In this document: piece by piece, positions 17,671 to 27,197 of the stretch
Layout: each line of letters starts with the position of its first letter
How positions within the stretch are numbered: the stretch's first letter is position 1
Source: SVFI01 sp045535935
Lineage (GTDB): Bacteria; Bacillota; Clostridia; Lachnospirales; Lachnospiraceae
Direction of reading: 5' to 3'
DNA: 64,000 nt
Assembly: GCA_045535935.1 (NCBI GenBank)
Contig: JAZSMO010000046.1
Location: forward strand, 1-64,000
Notes under the pieces: model-generated
What the model saw: the letters and a program-made list of their open reading frames with translations, nothing else
Told to the model about the DNA's origin: nothing
Databases searched by the model: none
Program-made: the position numbers and the translations under genes

Positions 17671-17712
17671 AAAAACGGAGTCTGAGAAGAAGCAAATCTC
17701 CATAGACTCCGA
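17671..17712 (-). terminator. xpt terminator
   Basis: CGGAGTCT (17676-17683) and AGACTCCG (17704-17711) with an A-run at 17669-17675, which is the T-tract on the minus strand. Confidence 0.85.
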
Positions 17713-17744
17713 CAACTAAATTCTATATAAACTTATGCTTATCA

Positions 17745-18326
17745 TTACTGTTCACGAAACTGAATACTTCCATCCGCTGCATCCATACTCTCCACAATCG
17801 CAAGTGACTCAAGCTGATAGCCTAAGTTGCGGATCATTCTTCCTCCTGCCTGGAATCCCTTTTCCACTGCAATACCAATTCCTTCTACGGTAGCTCCGGC
17901 TGACTGTACAATCCCAATCAACCCTTGAAGCGCACATCCGTTTGCAAGAAAATCATCGATAATCAGCACATGATCGTCCGGTCCGAGAAACTTTTTCGAT
18001 ACAATTACCTGATTTTTACAGCGGTGTGTAAAGGATTCCACCTCTGCCACATACATCTCGCCCTCGCTATTGATACTCTTACTCTTCTTCGCAAACACGA
18101 CCGGTACACCGAAATGCTGCGCCGCAATACAAGCAATACCGATACCGGAAGCCTCGATGGTCAGAATCTTGTTGATCGACTTTCCCTCAAAACGTTTCTT
18201 CCACTCCTGTCCCATCTGATTGAACAGCTCAATGTCCATCTGATGATTCAAAAAACTGTCTACTTTTAAAACATTGCCTTCTTTGACGATACCATCTTTT
18301 GTAATTCTCTCTTCTAAAAAGTTCAT
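17745..18326 (-). CDS. xpt: Xanthine phosphoribosyltransferase
   Basis: Purine salvage enzyme: xanthine plus PRPP gives XMP. 193 residues is the usual length. Motifs: ILTIEASGIGIACIAAQHFG, VVFAKKSKS and the PRPP-binding VLIIDDFLANGCALQGL. In many Firmicutes xpt is controlled by a purine riboswitch, but only ~75 bases separate it from the upstream gene and no such fold is visible. A TTGACA (18404-18399, minus) overlapping the upstream stop codon may be its -35, with a poor -10. Confidence 0.95.
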   Translation of the reverse strand: MNFLEERITKDGIVKEGNVLKVDSFLNHQMDIELFNQMGQEWKKRFEGKSINKILTIEASGIGIACIAAQHFGVPVVFAKKSKSINSEGEMYVAEVESFTHRCKNQVIVSKKFLGPDDHVLIIDDFLANGCALQGLIGIVQSAGATVEGIGIAVEKGFQAGGRMIRNLGYQLESLAIVESMDAADGSIQFREQ

Positions 18327-18400
18327 CTTTTCTCGCTCCCGTGTTTCGTATTTTTGTATCTAAATATAGTATAAATCGATATTTACCACAATATTAATTG

Positions 18401-20905
18401 TCAATTCACCAGCACTGTCGGGGACGACATCTCGCTGTACTGTGTGGAAATCATCTTCACAAAGCTGATACGGGAATAAGCTCCGCACAACTTTTCATTG
18501 TAAACAAAAAGTCCGGTCAGATTGCTGGCATTTACCCAACGGTAACTTTCCTCCGTGTAGTCAATATTCAAAAGCTCATACGGATTATTGAAGGCCTGAA
18601 GAATATACTTCCTGCCACGGTTTTCCGAAAGAATCTGCTCCCACTCCTCGTCGCTCTCATATTCAACGCCCGCATGTACGCCGCGCGAACCATAGGAATC
18701 CTCCGGTTTGATAATCCAGTTGTTCTTGCAACCCAGCACATCCGCATGCAGATCTTCGTTACCCGGAGCAAACATTTCATCCAGTGCCACCGTATACGGA
18801 ACGTGAGCCTTCACAAACTCCTGCTCTCTTCTTGTCAAAAGACGCATCGTCTCATGCATATGCAAAATCTTATAAAGAACCTTGTTGTGAACAATCTGCG
18901 TGCGGAAGTCACCGAGTAAGCATATACTATCGCTTTTAACTGCGGCGATAAAATCCTGCACCTCATCCATATGAGAAAGTATGTCTGAGGTAACAGCACG
19001 ACGGTAGATCACATCCACCTTCATCCCTGTCGGCGTTATGCAACGCTCACCGTCCCAGCGGATATTGCGGATGTCACAGATTTCTGCCTTACAGCCCCGC
19101 TTTTCGAAACGCTCCACAAAAATCTTGAATTCGTTTTCCGTCGCACTCTCCATGAAATCGACGATGGCAACGTTTGGAAGATCCGCCACGCCATGCGCCG
19201 CAAACTCTTCGTATAACTTCAAAACTTCATCCACCCACGTATCAAACAATTCAAAGGAAGATAACGAGTGAGCCTTGGCAAACTCCTGATACGCTTTCGT
19301 CTGTGAAAACGCAATGTTGAGCTCGCGGTCTTCGTTCATTGCGCTGGTACCGTCCGTATTAAACTCGCAGAACTTAAAATCTCCTGTCTCCTCATCATAA
19401 AAAATGTCGATTCGCGCAATCGGAATGTTACAGCTGTATTTCTTCTGTCGCAAAATCAGTTCTTCAAGCTCCGGCGAAAAACCAAACAGGCTTCGATAGC
19501 TTTCGTTCCTCTCAAACTCTGTATATACTTTGTCAAAAATCCCGTAAAGCTCCTTTATGGCCTGATTAAAAACACTGATCTCTCTCGGCGTAAAAAGCTT
19601 CGGAAGATAAAGCGTACGCACAACACGTCCATGGTACTTTGCGGTCGAATTCATAAGATATTCCCGGATTCCAAGCGCTGACTCTCTATGTGCATCTTCC
19701 TTACCTGCGACTAACTCTTTGTATTCATAGTTTAATAAAGGTAACGGAATTGCCTTTTTTATATATGCTCTTTCTGCTTCTTTATCATCACCCATGACAC
19801 AGCCGAGCGCTGCGGAAAACAGATCCTTCATCCACTCCATCACATGTTTGCCATAGACAACGCCGTGAAACCCTCTCTCGAAGATTTCATCCTCTGCCGC
19901 ATAGATTTCGTCCACTGTCTCAATATGTCCGAGACGCTCATCGAGAGCATTTAAAATATCCTCTTCGTACATCAAATATTTAATGAGCATCGCAAATCCG
20001 ATCGCACGCTCTGCAGGCATACTGTCCGCCGCCCGGAATTCCAGATACTTTTTCAGACGCACCATCGGAAAATAAACGGAAATCAGATGCTCGATGTCCG
20101 CCGTATCGAGCCCGTCCTCCGGCAATTTTTCTTCACGGAACAAAATATCCGCATGCGCTGTCAAATACTCTGCATACCTCTCAAACGAGTAGCCTGTGCT
20201 AACCGAACCTTCCGGATAACCGCAGCGCACCGGATCCACATCACGCCAGATCTGATTGCGCAAAAGATGTTTTTTCCACTCTTTTCCGGTGCCGATACCG
20301 CTCTTATTCTCTGCGATAAGCGAAAGAATCGGCGCAAGCTTCTGCAATATGCGCAGCTTTTTCATCGCATCCACCTCAGAGGAAAAATCAATGCAAACCT
20401 GCGTCGACGCCGTCGCACGCATCATGTATCTGCCATGTGCGCCCGTCGCCTTAAAATGCTCATCCATCTGCTGATAACGTTCCTTCGGAATCAACGGAAG
20501 GTCACTCGGCGACATCTCTCCGTTTTCGACAAGCGGGAACACTCCCGACTCTGAAAGGCGATAGCCACGGCTAACAAAAACCGACTCGCAAACCGAGCGA
20601 AACTCGTCGTAAATCTCCTTGATTTCCTGCGGCGTTTCCTTCGGATAAATACTGATCTCAAGCTGACACGCCGGCTCAATGCTGACGTTATAATCCATGC
20701 AGAAGATTCCGTAAATCCTTCCATCGATCCGGAACGCCTTACCGCCCGCCTTTTCGCAGATTTCCTCCAGACACTCCGCCATCTCCGGGTACGAAATCAT
20801 CTCATACTCTTCATTATAAATAAAATGCTCCAGCTCCAGCCCGACCCTCTGCTGCCCGGTGGCACCGGATTTGATATATTTTACAATGCTGTCTACTCGA
20901 TCCAT
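18401..20905 (-). CDS. Glutamate-cysteine ligase (GCS2-like) fused to circularly permuted ATP-grasp ligase
   Basis: About 834 residues in two ligase halves. The first ~400 resemble the plant/alphaproteobacterial glutamate-cysteine ligase fold: GLELEHFIYNEE near residue 22 and TASTQVCIDFSSEVDAMKK near 165. The second half (from ~430) resembles the glutathionylspermidine-synthase-type ATP-grasp: IPIARIDIFYDEETGDFKFC followed by EFNTDGTSAMNEDR near 490, then the nucleotide-binding WIIKPEDSYGSRG near 735. This differs from classic GshF. A gamma-glutamyl thiol or other gamma-glutamyl peptide made in two steps is the natural inference; the product is unknown. The ATG at 20905 follows GGAGA; an in-frame TTG at 20953 is less likely. 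A MATE exporter gene lies 66 bases upstream with no terminator between. Confidence 0.8.
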   Translation of the reverse strand: MDRVDSIVKYIKSGATGQQRVGLELEHFIYNEEYEMISYPEMAECLEEICEKAGGKAFRIDGRIYGIFCMDYNVSIEPACQLEISIYPKETPQEIKEIYDEFRSVCESVFVSRGYRLSESGVFPLVENGEMSPSDLPLIPKERYQQMDEHFKATGAHGRYMMRATASTQVCIDFSSEVDAMKKLRILQKLAPILSLIAENKSGIGTGKEWKKHLLRNQIWRDVDPVRCGYPEGSVSTGYSFERYAEYLTAHADILFREEKLPEDGLDTADIEHLISVYFPMVRLKKYLEFRAADSMPAERAIGFAMLIKYLMYEEDILNALDERLGHIETVDEIYAAEDEIFERGFHGVVYGKHVMEWMKDLFSAALGCVMGDDKEAERAYIKKAIPLPLLNYEYKELVAGKEDAHRESALGIREYLMNSTAKYHGRVVRTLYLPKLFTPREISVFNQAIKELYGIFDKVYTEFERNESYRSLFGFSPELEELILRQKKYSCNIPIARIDIFYDEETGDFKFCEFNTDGTSAMNEDRELNIAFSQTKAYQEFAKAHSLSSFELFDTWVDEVLKLYEEFAAHGVADLPNVAIVDFMESATENEFKIFVERFEKRGCKAEICDIRNIRWDGERCITPTGMKVDVIYRRAVTSDILSHMDEVQDFIAAVKSDSICLLGDFRTQIVHNKVLYKILHMHETMRLLTRREQEFVKAHVPYTVALDEMFAPGNEDLHADVLGCKNNWIIKPEDSYGSRGVHAGVEYESDEEWEQILSENRGRKYILQAFNNPYELLNIDYTEESYRWVNASNLTGLFVYNEKLCGAYSRISFVKMISTQYSEMSSPTVLVN

Positions 20906-20971
20906 AAGTTTCTCCAATGAAATTTTTCTTATTGTTAGTATTCCTTGTTGCAAGTCTGCTATGCGAAAAGG

Positions 20972-22369
20972 TCACCCGACACCCGCCGTCTTTTTCCACC
21001 GACCGGAAAGGTAACGCCCCACGAAACTGATGCTTCGGAATATCCAGTCAAGCACCATGGCGTACCAGACACCGAGTGCTCCCATCTGCATCCAAATACC
21101 GAAAACGACGCTGAAGCCGATACGGAATGCACACATGGAAAAGATCGACATTACCATAGGATAACGCACATCGTTGCATGCGCGGAGCATATTCGGGAGA
21201 ACAAATGAAACCGGCCAGAGCAAAATTGCCACGCCGTTGTGTATCATCACGAGTGTATACGCCAGCGCCGTTGTCTCTGCACTGAGCCCGTAAACCGACA
21301 AAATCGGATGTAAGAAAATCAAAATCAGCGCGTTGACTGCGAAGGTCGCAATATAAGTAATTGCAAGAAGCTTTTTCAAGTAATACTTGATCTGCAGCTC
21401 GTCACCTGCGCCCACACACCGGCCGATGACCGTCACCATAGCCAGATTCATCGCCTGACCGACAATGCAACCCATGGCATCAAGACTGTTGGCAACTCCG
21501 TTGGCCGCAATCTGCACCGTTCCGAAACCGGAGATTACGCTGACCACAACCACACGACCGAGTTGGAAAATGCCACCTTCAATCCCGCCCGGAATACCGA
21601 TATAAAGAATCTTCTGAATGATTCTTCGATCCACCCGGAACCGTTCCCTCGTAAAATAGAGTTCACGCTTTGGATTTCTAAGAAGCACAAGTAAAATCAA
21701 TCCCATGACGACACGGGAAATAAGCGTGGGGATTGCTACACCCGCCACGCCCATATGGAGACCGAAAATACAGATTGCATTTCCGACCACATTGATCACA
21801 TTTCCGATTGTGGAAACGATAAAAGTTACGTTAGACTTACCCATGGCACGAAACATCGCTGCACAGGCATTATAAATTCCGAGAAACGGAAAAGATATCG
21901 CAGAAATCACGAGATACGTCAATGCCGCCTGCATAACGTCCGCCTCGATCTTTCCGAAAAAGAGACGCAAAATCCCCTCCCTCAGAATGATCGCCAGCGC
22001 TGCGATTAGTAAGCTGAAGACAACTACCGTGAATAGCAGCTGCTTCGTTCCCTTCAGTGCTTCCTCTTTCTTTCCTGCACCGAGGCTTTGGCTGATGACG
22101 ACACATCCGCCGGTGGACAACGCTGACAATACGCTGAATATGAGCATGTTCAGCATGTCCACAAGCGAAACGCCCGACACGGCCGCCTCGCCCACAGACG
22201 AAATCATCATCGTATCCGCCATCCCGACCGTGATCGCCAGCGCCTGCTCCAGAATGAGCGGGAGAATCAGGGCCGTGAGGGCGCGGTTTGAGAAGAGGGG
22301 ATTCTGGGGTTTGGTTTTTTTTATTTTTGTTTGAATTGTTTTAGTTTTTGGTTTTTTGTTTGGGTTCAT
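20972..22369 (-). CDS. MATE-family efflux transporter
   Basis: 465 residues with about twelve membrane helices. MATE features include LTALILPLILEQALAITVGM, ADTMMISSVGEAAVSGVSL, ALSTGGCVVISQSLGAGKKE and the second-half GQAMNLAMVTVIGRCVGAGD. The first ~28 residues are unusually Lys/Thr/Pro rich, and no ribosome site is seen before the ATG at 22369, so the true start may be internal. It precedes the ligase fusion on the same strand and could export its product; a drug exporter is the default alternative. Confidence 0.88.
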   Translation of the reverse strand: MNPNKKPKTKTIQTKIKKTKPQNPLFSNRALTALILPLILEQALAITVGMADTMMISSVGEAAVSGVSLVDMLNMLIFSVLSALSTGGCVVISQSLGAGKKEEALKGTKQLLFTVVVFSLLIAALAIILREGILRLFFGKIEADVMQAALTYLVISAISFPFLGIYNACAAMFRAMGKSNVTFIVSTIGNVINVVGNAICIFGLHMGVAGVAIPTLISRVVMGLILLVLLRNPKRELYFTRERFRVDRRIIQKILYIGIPGGIEGGIFQLGRVVVVSVISGFGTVQIAANGVANSLDAMGCIVGQAMNLAMVTVIGRCVGAGDELQIKYYLKKLLAITYIATFAVNALILIFLHPILSVYGLSAETTALAYTLVMIHNGVAILLWPVSFVLPNMLRACNDVRYPMVMSIFSMCAFRIGFSVVFGIWMQMGALGVWYAMVLDWIFRSISFVGRYLSGRWKKTAGVG

Positions 22370-22470
22370 GGTTGAGTCTGGTTGTGTTTTTGTAAAATGG
22401 TTAATATACTGTCACCATATTTTACAACTTTTGTTTCGGCAAATCCAGATACCTTTAGTAACTCTTTTTA

Positions 22471-25400
22471 TCACTTTCGAATATTAAAGCTAAGAAAATC
22501 CATAATATCTGACAAATAGTTGTCAAAATTGGGATATTGAGACATTCTTTTCTCTATTTTTTTTAAAACAACTTTATCACCTACAATTTGAACATACCAT
22601 ATTAAGTCATCTAACTGCTCTACAGTAATCCTATCTAAATCCATTTCTTCGATATACCGTGATTCATGTAACACATTTTGAATATTCTGACTAAACATAT
22701 GTAAATCAACAGATTCTATTTTTAAATCAAAATTTTCAATTCTGCATGCTTCACAAATAATTCTAAAAACTTTAATATATTTAAATATTTTTTTCGGTAT
22801 AATATATTGAACCGATTTGCTATGGTATTTCAACGATTGTACTTTGCCAAACAAATCATAAAAAATTTCCGGAAGAACATCATAAAGTTTACAGATGAAA
22901 TCTGGGTATAACGATACCAATGCCCAAAAGACTCCAATGTGTCTACCTAATATTTTTTTATACAGAATTTTACGAATATCATTTAAATAGCTTTCATCTA
23001 AATTCCTCGCCACAATAACTACATTTATAATTGCATTCAAACTAAAATATTCTATGCCTATATTATAAAACTGTTTTATACTTTTTTTTAAAAATAAATC
23101 CAAAATTTTATTTGTTTCTTTTGAATGCATACCAAAAGATTTCATCCAAATAATAGCTACTTCTGACGCCAATTCAAGATTCGTACATATCAATATATCA
23201 AGATTTTCTTCCACAAAATACTTTCTTAATATTCTCTTTATATAATCTTTTCTAATTATGACTGAATTATGTACTAAATTTTGAAGTGAAGTATGATGCA
23301 TGTTGTATCCTTGATATTCTTCACGATAACCAATATTCATTGAACTACCATCTAGAACATACTCCCCCATATATTTATTTGATAAATAATCATACTCACG
23401 TGAGGTAAAATATTGTCGTTTTAAAAACGGAGTGCGAATTATTAATTTATCACCATCTAACATCCACGACTTTTTACATTTTATCAAAAGATTATATATT
23501 TTGATATTTATGCTGTCTCTTAAAAAGTTATCTCTCCATGTTAACATTGCATCCGGATCCACTACTAATTCTGATAATTTACCAAATAATTTACGGCATG
23601 TGGAAGCAAACAGAACATTATATACCAAACAACTTTCAAAAATCTCAAAAAGTACTAATTGTGTATCCCAATTAATATGATAAATATTAACTTCATCAAT
23701 TATTTTTACTATTAACCTATTAATATCTAAATAATTATCTTCTAAAACATAAAGCTGTTCTTTTTTTAATGCAAGCTTGTTCAATTCCTTTCTCAGCAAA
23801 GAAATTAAATATTGTACATATATATTTTCATTTTGCATTTTTAGCAACCGACATATTTCATTCACGTCCATATGTGTTATTTCAGCAAATCTTTGAGAAT
23901 GCAAACCTGTTAGAGCAACAAGCAAATCATCTGCTAATGTCGAAGAAATGCATAATAAAATATCAATCGGCTGTTCATACTGCGTTGTTTTGAATCTATG
24001 ATTGTACTCTATAAAAATAACTGTTTTACTTTTTCTATGAGCCTTTAGTATAGCCGACAATCCCATTAAATCCGCAGGCAAAAACCACGCTTTCCACATA
24101 GATGCCAGTCTATCCCATGGTTTTATATTTAGTTCCTTTGAATCTAAAGGTTTATACTCTTCCTCATCAAATGAGAATCCTGTTTCACAAAGTGTAGTTG
24201 CCAAAATTATCAAATTTAATGAATATATTGACAAATATCCTAGAAGAGAAATATCTCTATCAAAAAGAATTCCATTACGCATAACTTCTGGTGTATTTCG
24301 TGTATTCAACACCATTTTTAGCTGGTTTTTTATGAGAAAAACTAAATTTTCTATAAAAACTTCTTTTGTTAAGTTTATTGATGAATTATTTATACTTAGG
24401 GCACGTTGCATTGCCTTAGCAGCGTGTTCACGTAACATTTCAATTACAACTGGCCGCGAGTAAAGCGGAACGAACATTAAACAATAAAACCAACCTTTAT
24501 TCAACGCATCAGGATTTGACAATTTATTTTCTAACCCCGCCTTTTTAAAGGCTCTATCCACATATATGTCACTAACTTCATTTATTGTATTTCTCAATAT
24601 AAAATCTGCCGCTAGAAATTCACCAAAAGTATTATGCAAAAATTCATATGCACTATCCGAATTTTCACTATGTGCATCTTCATCTTTTGCCATCGATCTA
24701 TGAATAAAGAAAAAACCACCAAGCACAGATTCCGATTCTTTCAAAGAAAGATATTGAGCACTTCCATCATTTCTATGCGCATTAAATATATCCAAATCTT
24801 TTTCAAGTTGTTCAGACTTAATTACTACACCTTGTCGGTTATACATTCCTATCGCTACAACACCAAGCCTATTCATTTCTTGATCGATAATCTTTTCTTG
24901 CTCCTCAAAACTTTTATCTTCAAAACCTACGACATACCTTCTTCTTTCTCTACGAACAAAACGACGCAAAAGATTATCATAAAGTTCTGTCTTTTTAATT
25001 TCATTTACTTTGGCCAACTCATTTGCCTCTGAATCATATAGCGCAAGCATCAGTAATAATAAGGGTTGCTCAGCTAATTCCCCAATATTACTTTTTTTCC
25101 CTTTTATAGGTAAACAAAATGGCTTTATTTGTTTTTGGTTAAAATATTCATTATTGATATCATTCCAAATATCAATCCACTTCTTTTGCTGTTCAGGACT
25201 AAATTCCATTAATCTAAGAACCGTTGAATCTAGCGGTATACGTGCTTTATCAATGAGTGTAATTCTACTTGTAATTATTATTCTTACTGGTCTATTCAAT
25301 AATTTTTGATCTTGTTGGAATTTTCTAACTCTTTCAAGATAACCAGAATACACATCTCCTTTTGCCTGAAGTAGTTCATCATAGCCATCCAAGATAATAA

Positions 25401-26760
25401 GTAATGGTTTTTCTTTAAATTGCGAAGCGAACCCGCCATATCCAGTTGATGTCAATGATCTATTTGTCAATTTCCTAATTTGATCTTCGACAAGAATATC
25501 TATACCATCTTGTGCATTTACTTCTCTCAAAGGAATTCTAATAACGGTGTATGTATTGCTCATTAATTGTGCAGAAAGCACTTTTGTTAACAACGATTTA
25601 CCACTCCCTGGTTGCCCAAGTATTATCAATGGCCAGTCAATACTTTCCGGAGAGCAGAGATATTTTATAAAAAACTTATCTAAGTCCTCTTGCAACGGCA
25701 ACTGATCCCATACTGATGCATTCTCCAGTTTAATTTCTTTCTGTTTATAAGAAAGACACTTATATGACTGCGGAATAAATGCATCAACAATTTTAGGATA
25801 CTTTAAACTTATAATTTCCGAATCTGGCTTTATCTCTTTATCATTAATTATTGGTTCTTGAATAATTGATGCATATTGCTTTTGCAAATCGTCTACAATA
25901 TCCTGTGATTGAATTGCACCATAATTCGCCGACATTGAATTAACAATATCATTAAGATTATTAAGTCCAATATCTATTTTTTGGGTAGTTGAAGCAAGGA
26001 GATTAAGTGCATCCTGATTTTTTTTCATGGCAGAATTAATTCCTTCAAAATTTTGCAACTGCGCAAACAATGCAAAATCATTAAATTTATCCGCCAATTT
26101 TAAATACTGAGCTTCATACACTACAATTGCTTTATCCGGAAGTGATCCAAGTATTTGCTTAATATGCTCAAATTCCAGAGAATTGTTTTCTTGGCTCTCT
26201 TGGAAAAAAATTGAATCCTCTATCATTTTTATTAGATTATTTGTGACTCTTTTATATTCAATACTAAGTTGTTCTTTTATATCACAAAATGATGTTATAT
26301 GATCGGCCATAAAAATATTGCAATGAATATTGGTTTTATTCTCAGATATTTTTTGATCATTTTCAATGTTATCTGTTGTTTTAATTAAAATTTCATTATT
26401 TTTAAATTGAGAGACTATTTTTTTAATAAATTCCTTTGGAAGATATACCTCAAGAGTATCAAAATACGCAGTATAACAAATCAAAGCATATGCAACCTTT
26501 ATCTGCTCTGCTCTTGCAATATAGTCGGATTGATTTTTTTCTGTAACATAATCATACACTTTATGCCCCAAATCGAATACTTTGTTCTTTACTTCTAGTA
26601 TTTCCAAAAGTGGCACTATTGATATTCCATGGACAACAGGACAAAAAAGCACGGCTACTTCAAACAACCTTTCAAATGCTTCAAGAATATCTTTTCCAAT
26701 ATCCTTATCACTTTTCAAATATTTTTCTATATCCGTAAATTTGTAATCTTTAATCATCAT
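22471..26760 (-). CDS. Large NACHT/STAND-type ATPase, probable antiphage defence protein
   Basis: About 1429 residues. An N-terminal helical domain (~1-130, VAVLFCPVVHGISIVPLLEI) and a second helical stretch (~150-330) precede a NACHT module: Walker A LIILGQPGSGKSLLTK near 380, Walker B PLLIILDGYDELLQA near 453, sensor-like RIIITSRITL, and YEFLHNTFGEFLAADFIL near 710. The remaining ~700 residues are helical with hydrophobic spacing, as expected for a STAND sensor; no nuclease, TIR or protease motif is recognised. The ATG at 26760 follows GGGAG; the ATG at 26772 has no ribosome site. The gene is much more AT-rich than core genes and lies next to a restriction-modification operon. Its leader carries an attenuator-like element. 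Confidence 0.82.
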   Translation of the reverse strand: MMIKDYKFTDIEKYLKSDKDIGKDILEAFERLFEVAVLFCPVVHGISIVPLLEILEVKNKVFDLGHKVYDYVTEKNQSDYIARAEQIKVAYALICYTAYFDTLEVYLPKEFIKKIVSQFKNNEILIKTTDNIENDQKISENKTNIHCNIFMADHITSFCDIKEQLSIEYKRVTNNLIKMIEDSIFFQESQENNSLEFEHIKQILGSLPDKAIVVYEAQYLKLADKFNDFALFAQLQNFEGINSAMKKNQDALNLLASTTQKIDIGLNNLNDIVNSMSANYGAIQSQDIVDDLQKQYASIIQEPIINDKEIKPDSEIISLKYPKIVDAFIPQSYKCLSYKQKEIKLENASVWDQLPLQEDLDKFFIKYLCSPESIDWPLIILGQPGSGKSLLTKVLSAQLMSNTYTVIRIPLREVNAQDGIDILVEDQIRKLTNRSLTSTGYGGFASQFKEKPLLIILDGYDELLQAKGDVYSGYLERVRKFQQDQKLLNRPVRIIITSRITLIDKARIPLDSTVLRLMEFSPEQQKKWIDIWNDINNEYFNQKQIKPFCLPIKGKKSNIGELAEQPLLLLMLALYDSEANELAKVNEIKKTELYDNLLRRFVRRERRRYVVGFEDKSFEEQEKIIDQEMNRLGVVAIGMYNRQGVVIKSEQLEKDLDIFNAHRNDGSAQYLSLKESESVLGGFFFIHRSMAKDEDAHSENSDSAYEFLHNTFGEFLAADFILRNTINEVSDIYVDRAFKKAGLENKLSNPDALNKGWFYCLMFVPLYSRPVVIEMLREHAAKAMQRALSINNSSINLTKEVFIENLVFLIKNQLKMVLNTRNTPEVMRNGILFDRDISLLGYLSIYSLNLIILATTLCETGFSFDEEEYKPLDSKELNIKPWDRLASMWKAWFLPADLMGLSAILKAHRKSKTVIFIEYNHRFKTTQYEQPIDILLCISSTLADDLLVALTGLHSQRFAEITHMDVNEICRLLKMQNENIYVQYLISLLRKELNKLALKKEQLYVLEDNYLDINRLIVKIIDEVNIYHINWDTQLVLFEIFESCLVYNVLFASTCRKLFGKLSELVVDPDAMLTWRDNFLRDSINIKIYNLLIKCKKSWMLDGDKLIIRTPFLKRQYFTSREYDYLSNKYMGEYVLDGSSMNIGYREEYQGYNMHHTSLQNLVHNSVIIRKDYIKRILRKYFVEENLDILICTNLELASEVAIIWMKSFGMHSKETNKILDLFLKKSIKQFYNIGIEYFSLNAIINVVIVARNLDESYLNDIRKILYKKILGRHIGVFWALVSLYPDFICKLYDVLPEIFYDLFGKVQSLKYHSKSVQYIIPKKIFKYIKVFRIICEACRIENFDLKIESVDLHMFSQNIQNVLHESRYIEEMDLDRITVEQLDDLIWYVQIVGDKVVLKKIEKRMSQYPNFDNYLSDIMDFLSFNIRK

Positions 26761-26817
26761 TTGATCTCCCATCTAAATACTTTTTATTGTTGTGAATAAT
26801 CATAAATACTATTTCTT

Positions 26818-26848
26818 CTATCCTTTTTCTTTCATAAATATTCTCCTT
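26818..26848 (-). other. Strong ribosome site plus five-codon ORF in the NACHT leader
   Basis: AAGGAG (26848-26843, minus) stands 7 bases before ATG at 26835, which opens a frame of only five codons (MKEKG) and then TAG. It lies between the putative attenuator and the NACHT start, about 60 bases before the NACHT ATG. It may be a second leader peptide, or the first codons left from a gene that was replaced. Confidence 0.5.
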
Positions 26849-26868
26849 GTATTTTTTATTTTTTTCCT

Positions 26869-26917
26869 AAACAAAAACCCTACCAAGCCTCTACAACTGT
26901 AAGAGGTTTGATAGGGT
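26869..26917 (-). terminator. Intrinsic terminator/attenuator in the NACHT leader
   Basis: On the minus strand ACCCTATCAAACCTCT pairs with AGAGGCTTGGTAGGGT (two mismatches) and is followed by TTTTTGTTT. The whole stem is inside or touching an 18-codon leader ORF. It could be a plain terminator for the vsr operon, but that operon ends 280 bases upstream and a promoter-like element lies between. Confidence 0.75.
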
Positions 26918-26936
26918 CTATCATTTCATCTTTCAT
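26880..26936 (-). CDS. Putative 18-residue leader peptide of the NACHT transcript
   Basis: ATG at 26936, eight bases after GAGGGG (26950-26945, minus), opens MKDEMIDPIKPLTVVEAW and stops with TAG at 26882-26880. Codons 7-12 form the 5' arm and codon 15 to the stop form the 3' arm of the terminator hairpin. A ribosome in the early or middle part of the ORF would therefore cover the 5' arm and let transcription continue. This arrangement is the hallmark of ribosome-mediated attenuation, best known from antibiotic-resistance leaders. Expression is inferred. Confidence 0.6.
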   Translation of the reverse strand: MKDEMIDPIKPLTVVEAW

Positions 26937-26993
26937 ATAAATTGCCCCTCTGTTTAAATCGTCCCCTCATACACTATGTACCGACTCACATAT

Positions 26994-27002
26994 AGTATAT
27001 CA
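26994..27002 (-). promoter_or_regulatory. Extended -10 promoter candidate for the leader/NACHT transcript
   Basis: TGATATACT (27002-26994, minus) is an extended -10. The -35 position holds only a weak ATTTAA. Transcription would start near 26987 and run into the leader ORF. Confidence 0.45.
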
Positions 27003-27197
27003 CAAATTTTATAGAATTAAATACCTTTCCCCCATATTTTGACAAATACTTATTAAATACTCCGCAAACCAAGAACCTTTTTAGTTTCAACTAAGCGCTG
27101 ATGATTTGCTAAACTCCAGAGCTACAATATACGCTCTATATAACACACCCATCCCAACGAGCTTAACCGTCTTGATTTTTATTATTTACAGGCTTTC
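27003..27197. other. AT-rich spacer between vsr and the NACHT leader promoter
   Basis: Together with the leader this is the only gene-free stretch over 300 bases (26773-27197). In 27003-27197 no ORF with a ribosome site, tRNA or clear hairpin is seen. A minus-strand frame of about 27 codons (reading KTVKLVGMGVLYRAYIVALE at its start) has no start signal and was not assigned. Confidence 0.5.

Noticed and set aside
18327..18400. Purine riboswitch before xpt
   Set aside because: Only ~75 bases separate xpt from the upstream stop codon, and no three-way-junction core or terminator was seen.
27061..27197. Short minus-strand frame reading VKLVGMGVLYRAYIVALE
   Set aside because: No start codon with a ribosome site, about 27 codons only, and no family recognised.
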